A DNA stretch of 64,000 nucleotides from Pseudomonas trivialis (lineage in GTDB: Bacteria; Pseudomonadota; Gammaproteobacteria; Pseudomonadales; Pseudomonadaceae): assembly GCF_001439805.1 (NCBI RefSeq), contig NZ_JYLK01000006.1:186001-250000 (forward strand), in the 5' to 3' direction. Shown here one piece after another: positions 26,501-34,362 of the stretch (positions within the stretch are counted from its first letter, which is position 1; each line of letters opens with the position of its first letter). The position numbers and the translations under genes were made by a program. The notes under the pieces are model-generated. The model was given only the letters and a program-made list of their open reading frames with translations, made no database searches and was not told the origin of the DNA.

Positions 26501-28825
26501 CAGATAACGTTGCCAATGGCGTTCACTGCGTTGCTGATGACGCAGGTGCCGCTCGTATATCTTGCGTGTCGACGCCGGCAGACGGGTATGCCACGTCGGC
26601 AGTTTGGTCGCGAGCCCTGCGGCGACCATCACTGTCTGCACCTGGGTCAATGCCACCTCCCTCGCCTCACTGGCCGGCACCTGCAGGCTTTGGGCTAACT
26701 CCACCGACAACAAGGTCATCGCCAGGTTAGCGTCCGTGACCTCGGTAAACACCTTCGCGCCCTGCAGAATGTTTTGTCGCGCGTCAGTAAACCCCCTGAT
26801 CTGTTCATTCAGGCCGGCCAGCAACACATCGCCTTCAATCTCTTCAAACGTCGTCACTATTGCCTCGTCCGCCCCACGCCCTCGGGACCAGGCTCGCGCA
26901 GCGTTGCGCTCGCTGCGCCCGATGCACTGCCACAGCGCGCCCGGGTCACGTGACTTGAAACTGGCCTGAACACAGCGTGTCAACAGCGCCATGGTCCTGA
27001 ATCGCTGCAGTCCGCCTTCCACCCCCGGCACATAGAGCAACACCGCCTGACGGGATTTTGCAGTTGAGGATACCGCCTCACTGACCAGCACGAACGCTGC
27101 CTGCAAGCGGTATCCAGGTTGCCTTGCGGCGCCCACGGTTATCGACAGTGCTCTAAACCCGCAATGGCGCCATTGCAGGGGCTTATCAACCAGCAGGCGG
27201 AGCCCATCCAGCAGCGTTGCGTCGATGAACTTCAATCGATACTGCAGTTGAGCTTCCTTGATCAGGGCGGCGCCTCGGATCGCCAGCAGGCGTCGTTGAA
27301 GGCTCTCAGGGTCGTTGCCATCACGGCTCCAGAATGCGTGGTCGCCCATCCTGTCCTTGCTGCATTCAAGCAACGCCGATCCTTGGGCGCGCAAGTCCAG
27401 CCACTGCGTGTGCTCAGCACCGAAAGCGACGTAGTCAGCGCTGGGCACCTCAGGTTCCTGCGGGTCGAGCAAGGCGCCCATCGCCTTTTCATACGTGCGC
27501 TGCTTCATTTCACTGATGCGCAATGGCAGGTGCCTGGAGAGGCTGGCGAAGCTGATCTCCAGATGCCGCTGCTTTTCATCCAGCACCAGTAGCCGGGCAA
27601 GCGCCGACTTCATGCCTTGGGTTACACCGATCTGCCTGCGCCCTCGCTCTATCTCCAGTAACCGCTCCGAGGGGCTCATATAGGCGCCTTTGATCGCATC
27701 GCCGGGAAACAGAAACGCAATATTGATCTCCATCAAGGTCGCCAGTTCGTTATCCCATTGCACGTCCAAAAGCGCCGTGGCGCTGTGCTTGATGGCGTCT
27801 TCGACGATCAACGGACCCACCTGCCCCGCCACGAAGGGTAACAACGACGATGCCGTAACTTCGGGCAGCTCATGGCGCCTGCGCAGCGCCAGCAATGGCC
27901 ACAATGCTTCTATGTGAGCACTGACCAGCTCGGGAAATCGCTGCTGCCACTGCGCCAACGTCTCAAACTCATAAAACACCGGGTTGAGGCCCGGCAGGAA
28001 CAGCACCTGGCGCGGATCGCCCTGCGCCACGTCGTAGTAAAGATGCAGGGCCCCGCTGAAGGGAATCGAGCCCTGCGAGCGGCCCGGACAGATGACCTGC
28101 GCGACGCTCAAACGGCCCCATTCGCCGCCTGCGCTGAGGCGCTGCGCAGGTGTTGGCGCTTCAACCATCGCCATGATCATCGCCAACCCGGCATCGGACA
28201 ACTGACCCAAGCCATGGACCAACACAGCCTGGTCAGCGATGTACGACCCATACAACTCGCACCAGCGGTCCTTGCGCGAAATAAAGCCACTGCTGGACAG
28301 TGCCTGCCAGGCGGTCGGCACCGAGGACTCGATCCGCTTGAGTAGATCCACATCCAGTACACGCCCCAGAACATCATCAGCCAGTTGCCTGGCCTGGCAC
28401 GCCTGCTCGCTCAACGGGCCCTCCCTGACGCAAGCGCGTTCGGCCAGCAGCCTCATCACCGTATCGGTCAGACTACGGCCCCATGGCGGCGCATCGGGGG
28501 ACAGCGGCACGTTGAGCTGCAAGGCGTCGGGGTCCATCTGGAAGGTGTGGCGCAAGCGCTGGCGTATCAGCCGACTGATCCTGGGGGACACCCTCTGCGC
28601 CTGTTGCAGCAAATGGATATGACGTTCGCAACGTGAGTTGGCCAGGTAGAGCTCATTGAGTTGCCCGCTGGATTTGGGAATGGCGGTGAGATGATCAAGC
28701 ATCAGGCTGCTGTCTTGCTCACTGCGTCGCTGCCGTGGCGTGTTCTCATTGGCCGATGCCTGATGTCCGGATTCCATGTCTACATCCACTTTTTGCTTGA
28801 AAAAAGCAGGATAGAGAGGCGGCAT
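23591..28825 (-). CDS. Giant dermonecrotic-toxin-like protein (DUF6543 type)
   Basis: The 1,744 residues show no cleavable signal peptide. The N-terminal half resembles large Pseudomonas proteins annotated with a dermonecrotic-toxin-like/DUF6543 region: LTAIPKSSGQLNELYLANSRC, then many helical Leu-rich stretches. A hydrophobic segment sits near residues 1185-1250 (LSLIPVVSIGVLSYEALLAARRLY). A Pro/Ser/Ala-rich linker (about 1345-1395) leads into a C-terminal module of about 350 residues with no motif I recognise. No LRR or ubiquitin-ligase domain and no neighbouring immunity or secretion gene is seen. An ATG at 28777 (MESGHQ) is a plausible alternative start. The gene interrupts a purine-degradation block. 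Effector or inter-bacterial toxin function is inference. Confidence 0.75.
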   Translation of the reverse strand: MPPLYPAFFKQKVDVDMESGHQASANENTPRQRRSEQDSSLMLDHLTAIPKSSGQLNELYLANSRCERHIHLLQQAQRVSPRISRLIRQRLRHTFQMDPDALQLNVPLSPDAPPWGRSLTDTVMRLLAERACVREGPLSEQACQARQLADDVLGRVLDVDLLKRIESSVPTAWQALSSSGFISRKDRWCELYGSYIADQAVLVHGLGQLSDAGLAMIMAMVEAPTPAQRLSAGGEWGRLSVAQVICPGRSQGSIPFSGALHLYYDVAQGDPRQVLFLPGLNPVFYEFETLAQWQQRFPELVSAHIEALWPLLALRRRHELPEVTASSLLPFVAGQVGPLIVEDAIKHSATALLDVQWDNELATLMEINIAFLFPGDAIKGAYMSPSERLLEIERGRRQIGVTQGMKSALARLLVLDEKQRHLEISFASLSRHLPLRISEMKQRTYEKAMGALLDPQEPEVPSADYVAFGAEHTQWLDLRAQGSALLECSKDRMGDHAFWSRDGNDPESLQRRLLAIRGAALIKEAQLQYRLKFIDATLLDGLRLLVDKPLQWRHCGFRALSITVGAARQPGYRLQAAFVLVSEAVSSTAKSRQAVLLYVPGVEGGLQRFRTMALLTRCVQASFKSRDPGALWQCIGRSERNAARAWSRGRGADEAIVTTFEEIEGDVLLAGLNEQIRGFTDARQNILQGAKVFTEVTDANLAMTLLSVELAQSLQVPASEAREVALTQVQTVMVAAGLATKLPTWHTRLPASTRKIYERHLRHQQRSERHWQRYLTRQLGDVETFARPLLIRQLTADGFYPQLDIDKPLFDIPDDVSSVWVSHPERAAGESGPKTVVSQERSTFSFMQLALSNLDPQAPWTRWRLNHMNCLDPAWRTRLSVDYLIETISALDIGGQYDRRILDVCYGEGDIDATAQTAPLLHELLRRPVQRQTRLDLISAEQLNLSEHGLLLFKRAVKARKGLRLCFLRLEALTVPWARHIAGIVAIQEREGEQCLLYWPGQSDYPVLSEYTNRKALLAALMTHLQPREKAIELARYIAPDSEFKALAGYPGALKPVVEPQVLWRSTLEQLNLFVLHSFKGAHTVLSARRLYRWLESHRVFPATALTEIQAEILEQQKVEPSGWLALTETDASNMVGVLAHAQVVRVQRQGRAESNSKDYLDAYREWRLDEQAGRRVRGLLSLIPVVSIGVLSYEALLAARRLYQNATAEHALDLLIALHQILLEMAMTFISVKAVPPGKASASLLGKGLRQLRRRRRTQDEWRVSRTSSAMPTQGLEPYKMSGGVTDAIELKRPGHKGSLVKNGQQFVADAKGARYGVYQREGEQQLRLKNRQTPGENELFLFIEEPREWLLQADAPEPAPGPSSRSAPFWQTLPTPSAAPVSWRAPPAASAVQLARRSHNLTSAWREWGQVLKASQAMPVSPASKLYNVQGAANPSLKIGELFYEVLPAGSQPHPNVVFLKPPGSFFDRLEGVGTRLGDSSVAQPVLFTLGEDLRWTSRVPLFNEPLSTSMKIRFPDMTHSSAQQAAHRLIELADPGQTSLTTTRLLNMRAALDRWTPAAAGLMAQTDDLLKMLRPMHPRRITSLYMGVDGEVGGFERMDFYLPHALDAALFSKPKGRDTVTFGRAEASANAVTRTLQSMGFQVEPLDFTHTPNLPHLLATHPSSGNLYYIAPKWMDTRTLTMKQGRERLLSNAWLKDKSGIYPYLFRQVMAALNTGRLVKLFAGIQSIHPPTVYFLRPADL

Positions 28826-28865
28826 CTGAGGCAGGCGTTAATTAAATAGCTGCTTTTGGACAGAC

Positions 28866-28896
28866 AAAAAACCCGCCGTGTGGGCGGGCAAAAAAC
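28866..28896 (-). terminator. Intrinsic terminator after uraH
   Basis: On the minus strand GCCCGCC-CACAC-GGCGGGT is followed by TTTTTT, 37 nt after the uraH stop. The opposite strand also has an A/T flank, so it is partly bidirectional. It separates uraH from the toxin-like gene. Confidence 0.9.
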
Positions 28897-28932
28897 CAAC
28901 GATGCGCCTGCAGGCATGAAGCGAGGCGATGC

Positions 28933-29286
28933 TCAGCTGCCGCGATAGGTGGAGTAGCTGTAAGGCGAGATCAACAATGGCACATGGTAGTGCTCCTGTT
29001 CGGCATTGATGCCGAAACGCAGCACCACCACATCCAGAAAAGCCGGCTCCGGCAACTGCACACCCCGCGCGCGATAGTAATCGCCGGCACTGAACTGCAA
29101 CTGATACACACCGCTGCGGTAGTCTTCGCCCTGCAGCAGCGGCGCGTCGCAACGGCCATCGCTGTTGGTCAGCGCCGTGGCCACCCGCACCATCTGCGTC
29201 CCCTCGACGCGGTACAGCTCTACCTGGACATGGCTGCCGGGGCAGCCGTGCGCGGCGTCCAAAACGTGTGTGGTCAAACGTCCCAT
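28933..29286 (-). CDS. uraH: 5-Hydroxyisourate hydrolase (transthyretin-like)
   Basis: This 117-residue transthyretin-fold enzyme opens 5-hydroxyisourate to OHCU, the step after urate oxidation. Diagnostic motifs are TTHVLDAAHG at the N terminus, HYHVPLLISPYSYSTYRGS at the C terminus with the terminal YRGS signature, and the active-site histidines in both. Cytoplasmic, as there is no signal peptide. It diverges from puuE and the rest of the ureide operon. Confidence 0.96.
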   Translation of the reverse strand: MGRLTTHVLDAAHGCPGSHVQVELYRVEGTQMVRVATALTNSDGRCDAPLLQGEDYRSGVYQLQFSAGDYYRARGVQLPEPAFLDVVVLRFGINAEQEHYHVPLLISPYSYSTYRGS

Positions 29287-29384
29287 GGCGTTATGCGCCT
29301 CCCAAGGTCAATAAAAGAAGGGGCCGCACTTTTTCAGGGCAGCAAAAAGTCGGCGATGAACGATTAAGACACTTTTAAAAAAAA

Positions 29385-29394
29385 CTGTACACAA
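29385..29394. promoter_or_regulatory. Weaker copy of the TTGTATACAA operator (uraH side)
   Basis: CTGTACACAA matches the puuE-side palindrome at 8 of 10 positions. It lies 99 nt before the uraH start, in the divergent gap, so each direction would have its own site. Confidence 0.35.
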
Positions 29395-29424
29395 TAATTT
29401 CAACACCAACCCAGTCCCCTGGAA

Positions 29425-29510
29425 TAGCGAGCTTGCTCGCAAAAAAGTCGCAGGCTTACAGGATGCAAGGGGTGCCCTTCAGGGCTTCGCGGGCAAGCTC
29501 GCTCCTGCAG
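29425..29510. repeat. REP pair, GCGAGCTTGCTCGC type
   Basis: An AGCGAGCTTGCTCGC copy at 29426-29440 and an inverted GCGGGCAAGCTCGCTCC copy at 29489-29505 enclose about 50 nt. It lies in the 416-nt uraH/puuE gap and may insulate the two promoters. Confidence 0.75.
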
Positions 29511-29539
29511 TAGCTTTTCTGTGGATTAATTGACCACCT

Positions 29540-29555
29540 GGGCAAGTTTCTTGCA
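29540..29555 (+). promoter_or_regulatory. Candidate sigma-54 promoter upstream of puuE
   Basis: GGGCAA-GTTTC-TTGCA matches the RpoN consensus at 9 of 11 positions with correct GG-N10-GC spacing. Transcription would start near 29567. It would add nitrogen-limitation control to the operon. Confidence 0.4.
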
Positions 29556-29590
29556 GTGATTGACTCAGGGAAAAATGCAGAAATGCAGGC

Positions 29591-29619
29591 TTACAAATCT
29601 CAATAAAAGTTGTATACAA
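29591..29619 (+). promoter_or_regulatory. Sigma-70-like promoter with palindromic operator over the -10
   Basis: TTACAA (29591-29596), 16 nt, TATACA (29613-29618) forms a reasonable sigma-70 promoter. The palindrome TTGTATACAA (29610-29619) covers the -10, so a bound repressor would block it. The same core occurs upstream of the NCS2 permease. Confidence 0.5.
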
Positions 29620-29702
29620 TCAAGCATTGCCGTGACGCTACCCCGTATTTTCAAGGCCCGGCCGCCACACACCTGCTACCACGCACAAGAAGGAACACAG
29701 CA

Positions 29703-30629
29703 GTGAGCGCTGACTACCCACGCGACCTGATCGGTTACGGCAGTAACCCTCCTCACCCCCGCTGGCCGGGCAAGGCACGCATCGCGCTGTCGTTCGTGCT
29801 CAACTACGAAGAAGGGGGCGAGCGCAATATCCTGCACGGTGACAAAGAGTCCGAAGCCTTCCTCTCGGAGATGGTCTCGGCCCAGCCGCTGCAGGGCGCG
29901 CGCAACATGAGCATGGAGTCGCTGTACGAATACGGCAGCCGTGCCGGCGTGTGGCGCATCCTCAAGTTGTTCAGGCAGTTTGATATTCCGCTGACCATCT
30001 TTGCCGTGGCCATGGCCGCCCAGCGCCACCCGGACGTGATCCGCGCAATGGTCGACGCCGGCCACGAAATCTGCAGCCACGGCTACCGCTGGATCGACTA
30101 CCAGTACATGGACGAGGCCCAGGAGCGCGAGCACCTGCGCGAAGCGATCCGCATCCTTACCGAGCTGACCGGCGAACGCCCGCTGGGCTGGTACACCGGC
30201 CGCACCGGCCCCAACACCCGGCGGCTGGTGATGGAAGAAGGCGGTTTTCTGTACGACTGCGATACCTACGACGACGACCTGCCCTATTGGGAGCCGAACA
30301 CCCCCACCGGCAAGCCGCACCTGGTGATCCCCTACACCCTCGACACCAACGACATGCGCTTTACCCAGGTGCAGGGTTTCAACAAGGGCGATGACTTTTT
30401 CGAGTACCTCAAGGACGCCTTCGACGTGCTGTATGCCGAAGGCGCCGAGGCCCCGAAAATGTTGTCCATCGGCCTGCACTGCCGCCTGATCGGCCGCCCG
30501 GCGCGCCTGGCCGCGCTGCAGCGGTTTATCGAATACGTCAAAGGCCATGAACAGGTGTGGTTCACCCGTCGCGTCGATATCGCGCGACACTGGCATGCCA
30601 CCCACCCGTACACGGGAGCCGCAAAATGA
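29703..30629 (+). CDS. puuE: Allantoinase, polysaccharide-deacetylase type
   Basis: This 308-residue cofactor-poor allantoinase opens allantoin to allantoate. It shows the PuuE N terminus (YPRDLIGYGSNPPHPRWPGKARIALSF...), the deacetylase-fold ICSHGYRW and the GWYTGRTGPNTRRL motif. A GTG start at 29703 (VSADYP, read as Met) with AAGGA upstream fits the family; the frame is open further upstream but without a ribosome site. It is first in puuE-uraD-alc-allA-puuD and overlaps uraD by 4 nt. Confidence 0.95.
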   Translation: MSADYPRDLIGYGSNPPHPRWPGKARIALSFVLNYEEGGERNILHGDKESEAFLSEMVSAQPLQGARNMSMESLYEYGSRAGVWRILKLFRQFDIPLTIFAVAMAAQRHPDVIRAMVDAGHEICSHGYRWIDYQYMDEAQEREHLREAIRILTELTGERPLGWYTGRTGPNTRRLVMEEGGFLYDCDTYDDDLPYWEPNTPTGKPHLVIPYTLDTNDMRFTQVQGFNKGDDFFEYLKDAFDVLYAEGAEAPKMLSIGLHCRLIGRPARLAALQRFIEYVKGHEQVWFTRRVDIARHWHATHPYTGAAK

Positions 30630-31141
30630 CCGCGTTCAGTACGCTGAAACCCTCGGCCCTGAGCCGCGAAGCCTTCGTCGCCGCCTTCGCCGATATCTAT
30701 GAGCACTCGCCCTGGGTGGCCGAAAAGGCCTACGACCTGGGCCCGGATGCGTCCATCGACCAGATTGAAACCCTGCACCAGCGCATGAGCGCTATCCTGC
30801 TCAGCGCCGATCATGCCAGCCAGTTGGCCCTGATCAACGCACACCCGGACCTGGCCGGCAAAGCCGCCGTCCAGGGCCAGTTGACCGAAGCCAGCACGAA
30901 TGAACAGGCCGGCGCCGGTATTCACCACTGCACGGCCGAAGAGTTTTCTCGCTTCACCGAGCTGAACGAGGCCTACAAGACCAAGTTCAGGTTTCCCTTC
31001 ATCATGGCGGTAAAAGGCAGCAACCGGCACCAGATCCTCGCCGCGTTCGAAACGCGCATTCATCACTCGGCCGACACCGAATTCAAATGCGCACTGGACG
31101 AGATCAACAAGATCGCGCTGTTCCGTTTACTCACCCTCTGA
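30626..31141 (+). CDS. uraD: OHCU decarboxylase
   Basis: This 171-residue enzyme converts 2-oxo-4-hydroxy-4-carboxy-5-ureidoimidazoline to (S)-allantoin. Motifs are [27 protein letters not shown] with the catalytic His, and the C-terminal [12 protein letters not shown]. The start ATG overlaps the puuE stop (ATGA), so the two are translationally coupled. Cytoplasmic. Confidence 0.95.
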   Translation: MTAFSTLKPSALSREAFVAAFADIYEHSPWVAEKAYDLGPDASIDQIETLHQRMSAILLSADHASQLALINAHPDLAGKAAVQGQLTEASTNEQAGAGIHHCTAEEFSRFTELNEAYKTKFRFPFIMAVKGSNRHQILAAFETRIHHSADTEFKCALDEINKIALFRLLTL

Positions 31142-31181
31142 AGACCCGCCCCAGCCACTCAATTCAAGGCAGACAAGAAGA

Positions 31182-32177
31182 ATGAAAGCTCACGCCGTAC
31201 CTTTCGAAAAATTCGTCAACCTCGCCGATGCCCGCCTGGGCACCCGAATTCTTTCGGTGACCGATGACTGGTTCGCCGACGCCAACCGCCTGTTCCAGCC
31301 GACCCCGGCCGTGTGGAAGGAGGGCGTGTTCGATGACAACGGCAAGTGGATGGACGGCTGGGAATCACGCCGCAAGCGCTTCGAGGGCTACGACAGCGCG
31401 GTGATTCAACTCGGCGTGCCCGGTTCGATCAAGGGCGTGGACATCGACACCTCATTCTTCACCGGCAACTACCCACCGTCGGCGTCCCTCGAAGCGTGCT
31501 TCCTCGCAAGCGGCGAGCCGGATGACAACACCCAGTGGGTTGAGATCCTGTCGGCCGTGGAGCTACAGGGCAACAGCCATCACTTCCATGAAATCAACAA
31601 CGACCAGGCGTTCAGCCACCTGCGCTTCAATATTTACCCGGATGGCGGCGTGGCCCGTCTGCGGGTGTACGGCGTGCCGTTCCGCGACTGGTCGGCGGTG
31701 GGCGACAACGAACAGCTCGACCTGGCCGCAGCCTTGAATGGCGGTCGCGCGCTGGCCTGTTCCGATGAACATTTCGGGCGCATGAGCAACATCCTCAACC
31801 CGGGCCGTGGCGTCAACATGGGCGACGGCTGGGAAACCGCGCGTCGGCGCACGCCCGGCAATGACTGGGTGATCGTCGCTCTGGGCCATGCCGGCGTGAT
31901 CGAAAAAATCATCGTCGACACCCTGCACTTCAAGGGCAACTACCCGGACACCTGCTCGATCCAGGGCGCTTTCGTCAAGGGCGGCACCGACAGCCAGATC
32001 GAAACCCAGTCACTGTTCTGGCGCGAACTGCTGCCGGCGCAGAAGCTGGAAATGCACGCCGAGCATGAGTTTGCCGAGCAGATCAAGGCATTGGGGCCGA
32101 TTACCCACATTCGCTTGAATGTGTTCCCGGATGGTGGGGTGAGTCGCCTGCGGGTACTGGGCAAAGTCGCCAAGTAA
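31182..32177 (+). CDS. alc: Allantoicase
   Basis: This 331-residue protein is built from two similar halves of the allantoicase fold: [14 protein letters not shown] with DGWESRRKR in the first, and [19 protein letters not shown] with DGWETARRR in the second. Both halves end in the [16 protein letters not shown] / [16 protein letters not shown] motif. It hydrolyses allantoate to ureidoglycolate and urea. It lies in the operon with uraD 40 nt upstream and allA 56 nt downstream. Confidence 0.96.
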   Translation: MKAHAVPFEKFVNLADARLGTRILSVTDDWFADANRLFQPTPAVWKEGVFDDNGKWMDGWESRRKRFEGYDSAVIQLGVPGSIKGVDIDTSFFTGNYPPSASLEACFLASGEPDDNTQWVEILSAVELQGNSHHFHEINNDQAFSHLRFNIYPDGGVARLRVYGVPFRDWSAVGDNEQLDLAAALNGGRALACSDEHFGRMSNILNPGRGVNMGDGWETARRRTPGNDWVIVALGHAGVIEKIIVDTLHFKGNYPDTCSIQGAFVKGGTDSQIETQSLFWRELLPAQKLEMHAEHEFAEQIKALGPITHIRLNVFPDGGVSRLRVLGKVAK

Positions 32178-32233
32178 GCGGTGAACCCAATCGCGCCAGA
32201 CCAAACAACACAGCATTCGGATAAGAGACAGCC

Positions 32234-32737
32234 ATGCGCACACTGATGATCGAACCCCTGACCAAAGAAGCCTTCGCCCCTTTCGGTGACGTTATCGAAA
32301 CCGACGGCAGCGATCACTTCATGATCAACAACGGGTCGACCCTGCGCTTTCACAAGCTGGCAACGGTAGAAACCGCCCAGCCTGAAGACCACGCGATCAT
32401 CAGCATCTTCCGCGCCGACGCGCAGGACATGCCCATGACCGTGTGCATGCTGGAGCGACACCCGCTGGGCAGCCAGGCCTTCATTCCGCTGCTCGGCAAC
32501 CCCTTTCTGATCGTGGTCGCGCCAGTTGGCGATGCACCTGTATCGGGCTTGGTCCGCGCCTTCGTCACCAACGGCAGGCAGGGCATCAATTACCATCGCG
32601 GCGTCTGGCACCACCCGGTGCTGACGATCGAAAAGCGGGATGACTTCCTGGTGGTTGATCGCAGTGGCACAGGCAATAACTGCGATGAGCATTTTTTCCA
32701 AGAGGATGAGCGGTTGATCCTCGCCCCCCACCAATAA
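32234..32737 (+). CDS. allA: Ureidoglycolate lyase
   Basis: This 167-residue cupin-fold enzyme splits ureidoglycolate to glyoxylate and urea. Motifs are LTKEAFAPFGDVIE at the start, MLERHPLGSQAFIPL, NYHRGVWHHPVL in the second half and the C-terminal NCDEHFF. The operon therefore ends in glyoxylate and two urea molecules per allantoin. No urease is present in the window. Confidence 0.95.
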   Translation: MRTLMIEPLTKEAFAPFGDVIETDGSDHFMINNGSTLRFHKLATVETAQPEDHAIISIFRADAQDMPMTVCMLERHPLGSQAFIPLLGNPFLIVVAPVGDAPVSGLVRAFVTNGRQGINYHRGVWHHPVLTIEKRDDFLVVDRSGTGNNCDEHFFQEDERLILAPHQ

Positions 32738-32788
32738 GAGAAGGCCGGATCACCCGACAACAAGGGTGACAGGCGAGAGGTAAAGACT

Positions 32789-34072
32789 GTGGAAGCACAT
32801 CTGTTGGAATGGCTGAACCTCAGCGTGCGCTGGGTTCACATGATCACCGGCGTCGCCTGGATCGGCGCTTCTTTCTACTTTGTCTGGCTGGAAAACAACC
32901 TCAACCGCGTCAACCCCAGGGACGGCCTGGCCGGCGACCTGTGGGCGATCCACGGTGGCGGCATCTATCACCTGGAAAAATACAAACTGGCCCCGCCGAC
33001 CATGCCGGACAACCTGCACTGGTTCAAGTGGGAAGCCTATTTCACCTGGATGTCGGGCGTTGCGCTGCTGTGCGTGGTGTTCTACTGGAACCCCACCTTG
33101 TACCTGCTGGCGCCAGGCAGCAGCCTCAGCGGCACCGAAGGCGTGTTGCTGGGCATCGGCTCGCTGTTTGCCGGCTGGTTCATCTACTCGTTTCTCTGCG
33201 ACTCGGCCCTGGGCAAGCGCCCCGCCCTGCTCGGCCTGATCCTGTTCGTGCTGTTGATTGCAGCGGCCTACGGCTTCAGCAAGGTCTTCAGTGGCCGTGG
33301 CGCCTACCTGCACGTGGGTGCGGTGATCGGCACGATCATGGTGGGCAACGTGTTCCGCATCATCATGCCCGCCCAGCGCGCACTGGTGGCGGCCATCGCC
33401 GAACACCGCACACCCGACCCGGCGCTGCCGGCCAAGGGCTTGCTGCGCTCGCGCCACAACAACTACTTCACCTTGCCGGTGCTGTTCATCATGATCAGCA
33501 ACCACTTCCCGAGCACCTACGGCAGCCAGTACAACTGGCTGATCCTGGCGGGGATTGCGGTGGCGGCCGTGCTGGTGCGGCATTACTTCAACACCCGACA
33601 CAACAGCCAGAAGTACGCATGGACCTTACCGGTGGGTGCCCTGGCGATGATTTGCCTGGCGTACGTGACCGGGCCCAAGCCAGCGGTGGACGTAGCCAAG
33701 TCGCCGGCTGCCATCGAGTACCAGCCGTTGCCGGAAACCGCGCTGGGCGGTGGTTTGAAACCCGCCGCTCCCGCCGCACCGCCTGCCGAACCGACACCGG
33801 CCCAGGCCACCATCGATTTCGGCCAGGTGCACAGCGTGATCGAACAACGCTGCACCGTGTGCCATTCGGCCAGGCCCACCAGCCCCTTGTTCAGCACTGC
33901 GCCAGCCGGGGTGATGTTCGACACCCCGGCGCAGATCCAGCAGCAGGCCGCACGCATCCAGGCACAGGCCATCGCCAGCCCGATCATGCCGCTGGGCAAC
34001 ATCACCCAGATGACCCAGCAGGAGCGGGATTTGATCGGCACCTGGATCAGCCAGGGCGCGCGCATCAACTGA
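32789..34072 (+). CDS. puuD: Urate hydroxylase PuuD with cytochrome c domain
   Basis: This 427-residue inner-membrane protein oxidises urate to 5-hydroxyisourate. The N-terminal part has eight or nine helices and starts LLEWLNLSVRWVHMITGVAWIG. A periplasmic linker rich in Pro/Ala (about 315-340) then leads to a cytochrome c domain with the haem motif CTVCH at residues 355-359 and a MPLG ligand segment. This membrane enzyme replaces soluble uricase in many proteobacteria. GTG start at 32789 behind GAGAGG. Electrons probably go to the respiratory chain. Confidence 0.93.
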   Translation: MEAHLLEWLNLSVRWVHMITGVAWIGASFYFVWLENNLNRVNPRDGLAGDLWAIHGGGIYHLEKYKLAPPTMPDNLHWFKWEAYFTWMSGVALLCVVFYWNPTLYLLAPGSSLSGTEGVLLGIGSLFAGWFIYSFLCDSALGKRPALLGLILFVLLIAAAYGFSKVFSGRGAYLHVGAVIGTIMVGNVFRIIMPAQRALVAAIAEHRTPDPALPAKGLLRSRHNNYFTLPVLFIMISNHFPSTYGSQYNWLILAGIAVAAVLVRHYFNTRHNSQKYAWTLPVGALAMICLAYVTGPKPAVDVAKSPAAIEYQPLPETALGGGLKPAAPAAPPAEPTPAQATIDFGQVHSVIEQRCTVCHSARPTSPLFSTAPAGVMFDTPAQIQQQAARIQAQAIASPIMPLGNITQMTQQERDLIGTWISQGARIN

Positions 34073-34090
34073 CAGGCTGACGCCAATCCA

Positions 34091-34119
34091 ATGGGAGGGG
34101 GCTTGCTCCCTCCCACAGG
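34091..34119. repeat. REP element
   Basis: ATGGGAGGGGGCTTGCTCCCTCCCACAGGG is a single palindromic REP 19 nt after the puuD stop, placed to act as a terminator-like boundary of the ureide operon. Confidence 0.85.
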
Positions 34120-34158
34120 GAAAGTGTTGTGCGCTGATGAAGCGCAATGCGTGACGCG

Positions 34159-34192
34159 TGCGCCGCAACGGCGCACTTGAGCCCAGGTGCGC
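34159..34192. promoter_or_regulatory. Candidate NtrC-type enhancer sites upstream of tsx
   Basis: TGCGCCG-CAA-CGGCGCA (34159-34175) is a perfect 17-bp palindrome close to the NtrC pattern TGCACCA-N3-TGGTGCA. A second dyad GCGCAC-N10-GTGCGC overlaps it at 34171-34192. Both lie 50-80 nt before the sigma-54-like box, a normal enhancer distance. Confidence 0.35.
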
Positions 34193-34240
34193 GAGTCAGT
34201 ATTCTCCGCGCCCGCTCGAATTGATTGCCACTGCCTGCCT

Positions 34241-34256
34241 TGGCGCGGCTCTTGCT
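34241..34256 (+). promoter_or_regulatory. Candidate sigma-54 promoter of tsx
   Basis: TGGCGC-GGCTC-TTGCT matches TGGCAC-N5-TTGCW at 10 of 11 positions with exact spacing, 107 nt before the tsx start. Confidence 0.5.
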
Positions 34257-34362
34257 ATCAGTATCAAAGCTGACCGATCAGACGATTTTTGCAGCGAACC
34301 CCAAGGCGCCACACCAGAGCGCCATTAGCAGAAACACACCACCTTAAACTCGGGAGCACCGA

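Noticed and set aside
32809..34080. Second long open frame overlapping puuD on the same strand
   Set aside because: Out-of-frame shadow of puuD; rich in Arg, Pro and His and without motifs, while the puuD frame holds membrane helices and the CTVCH haem site.
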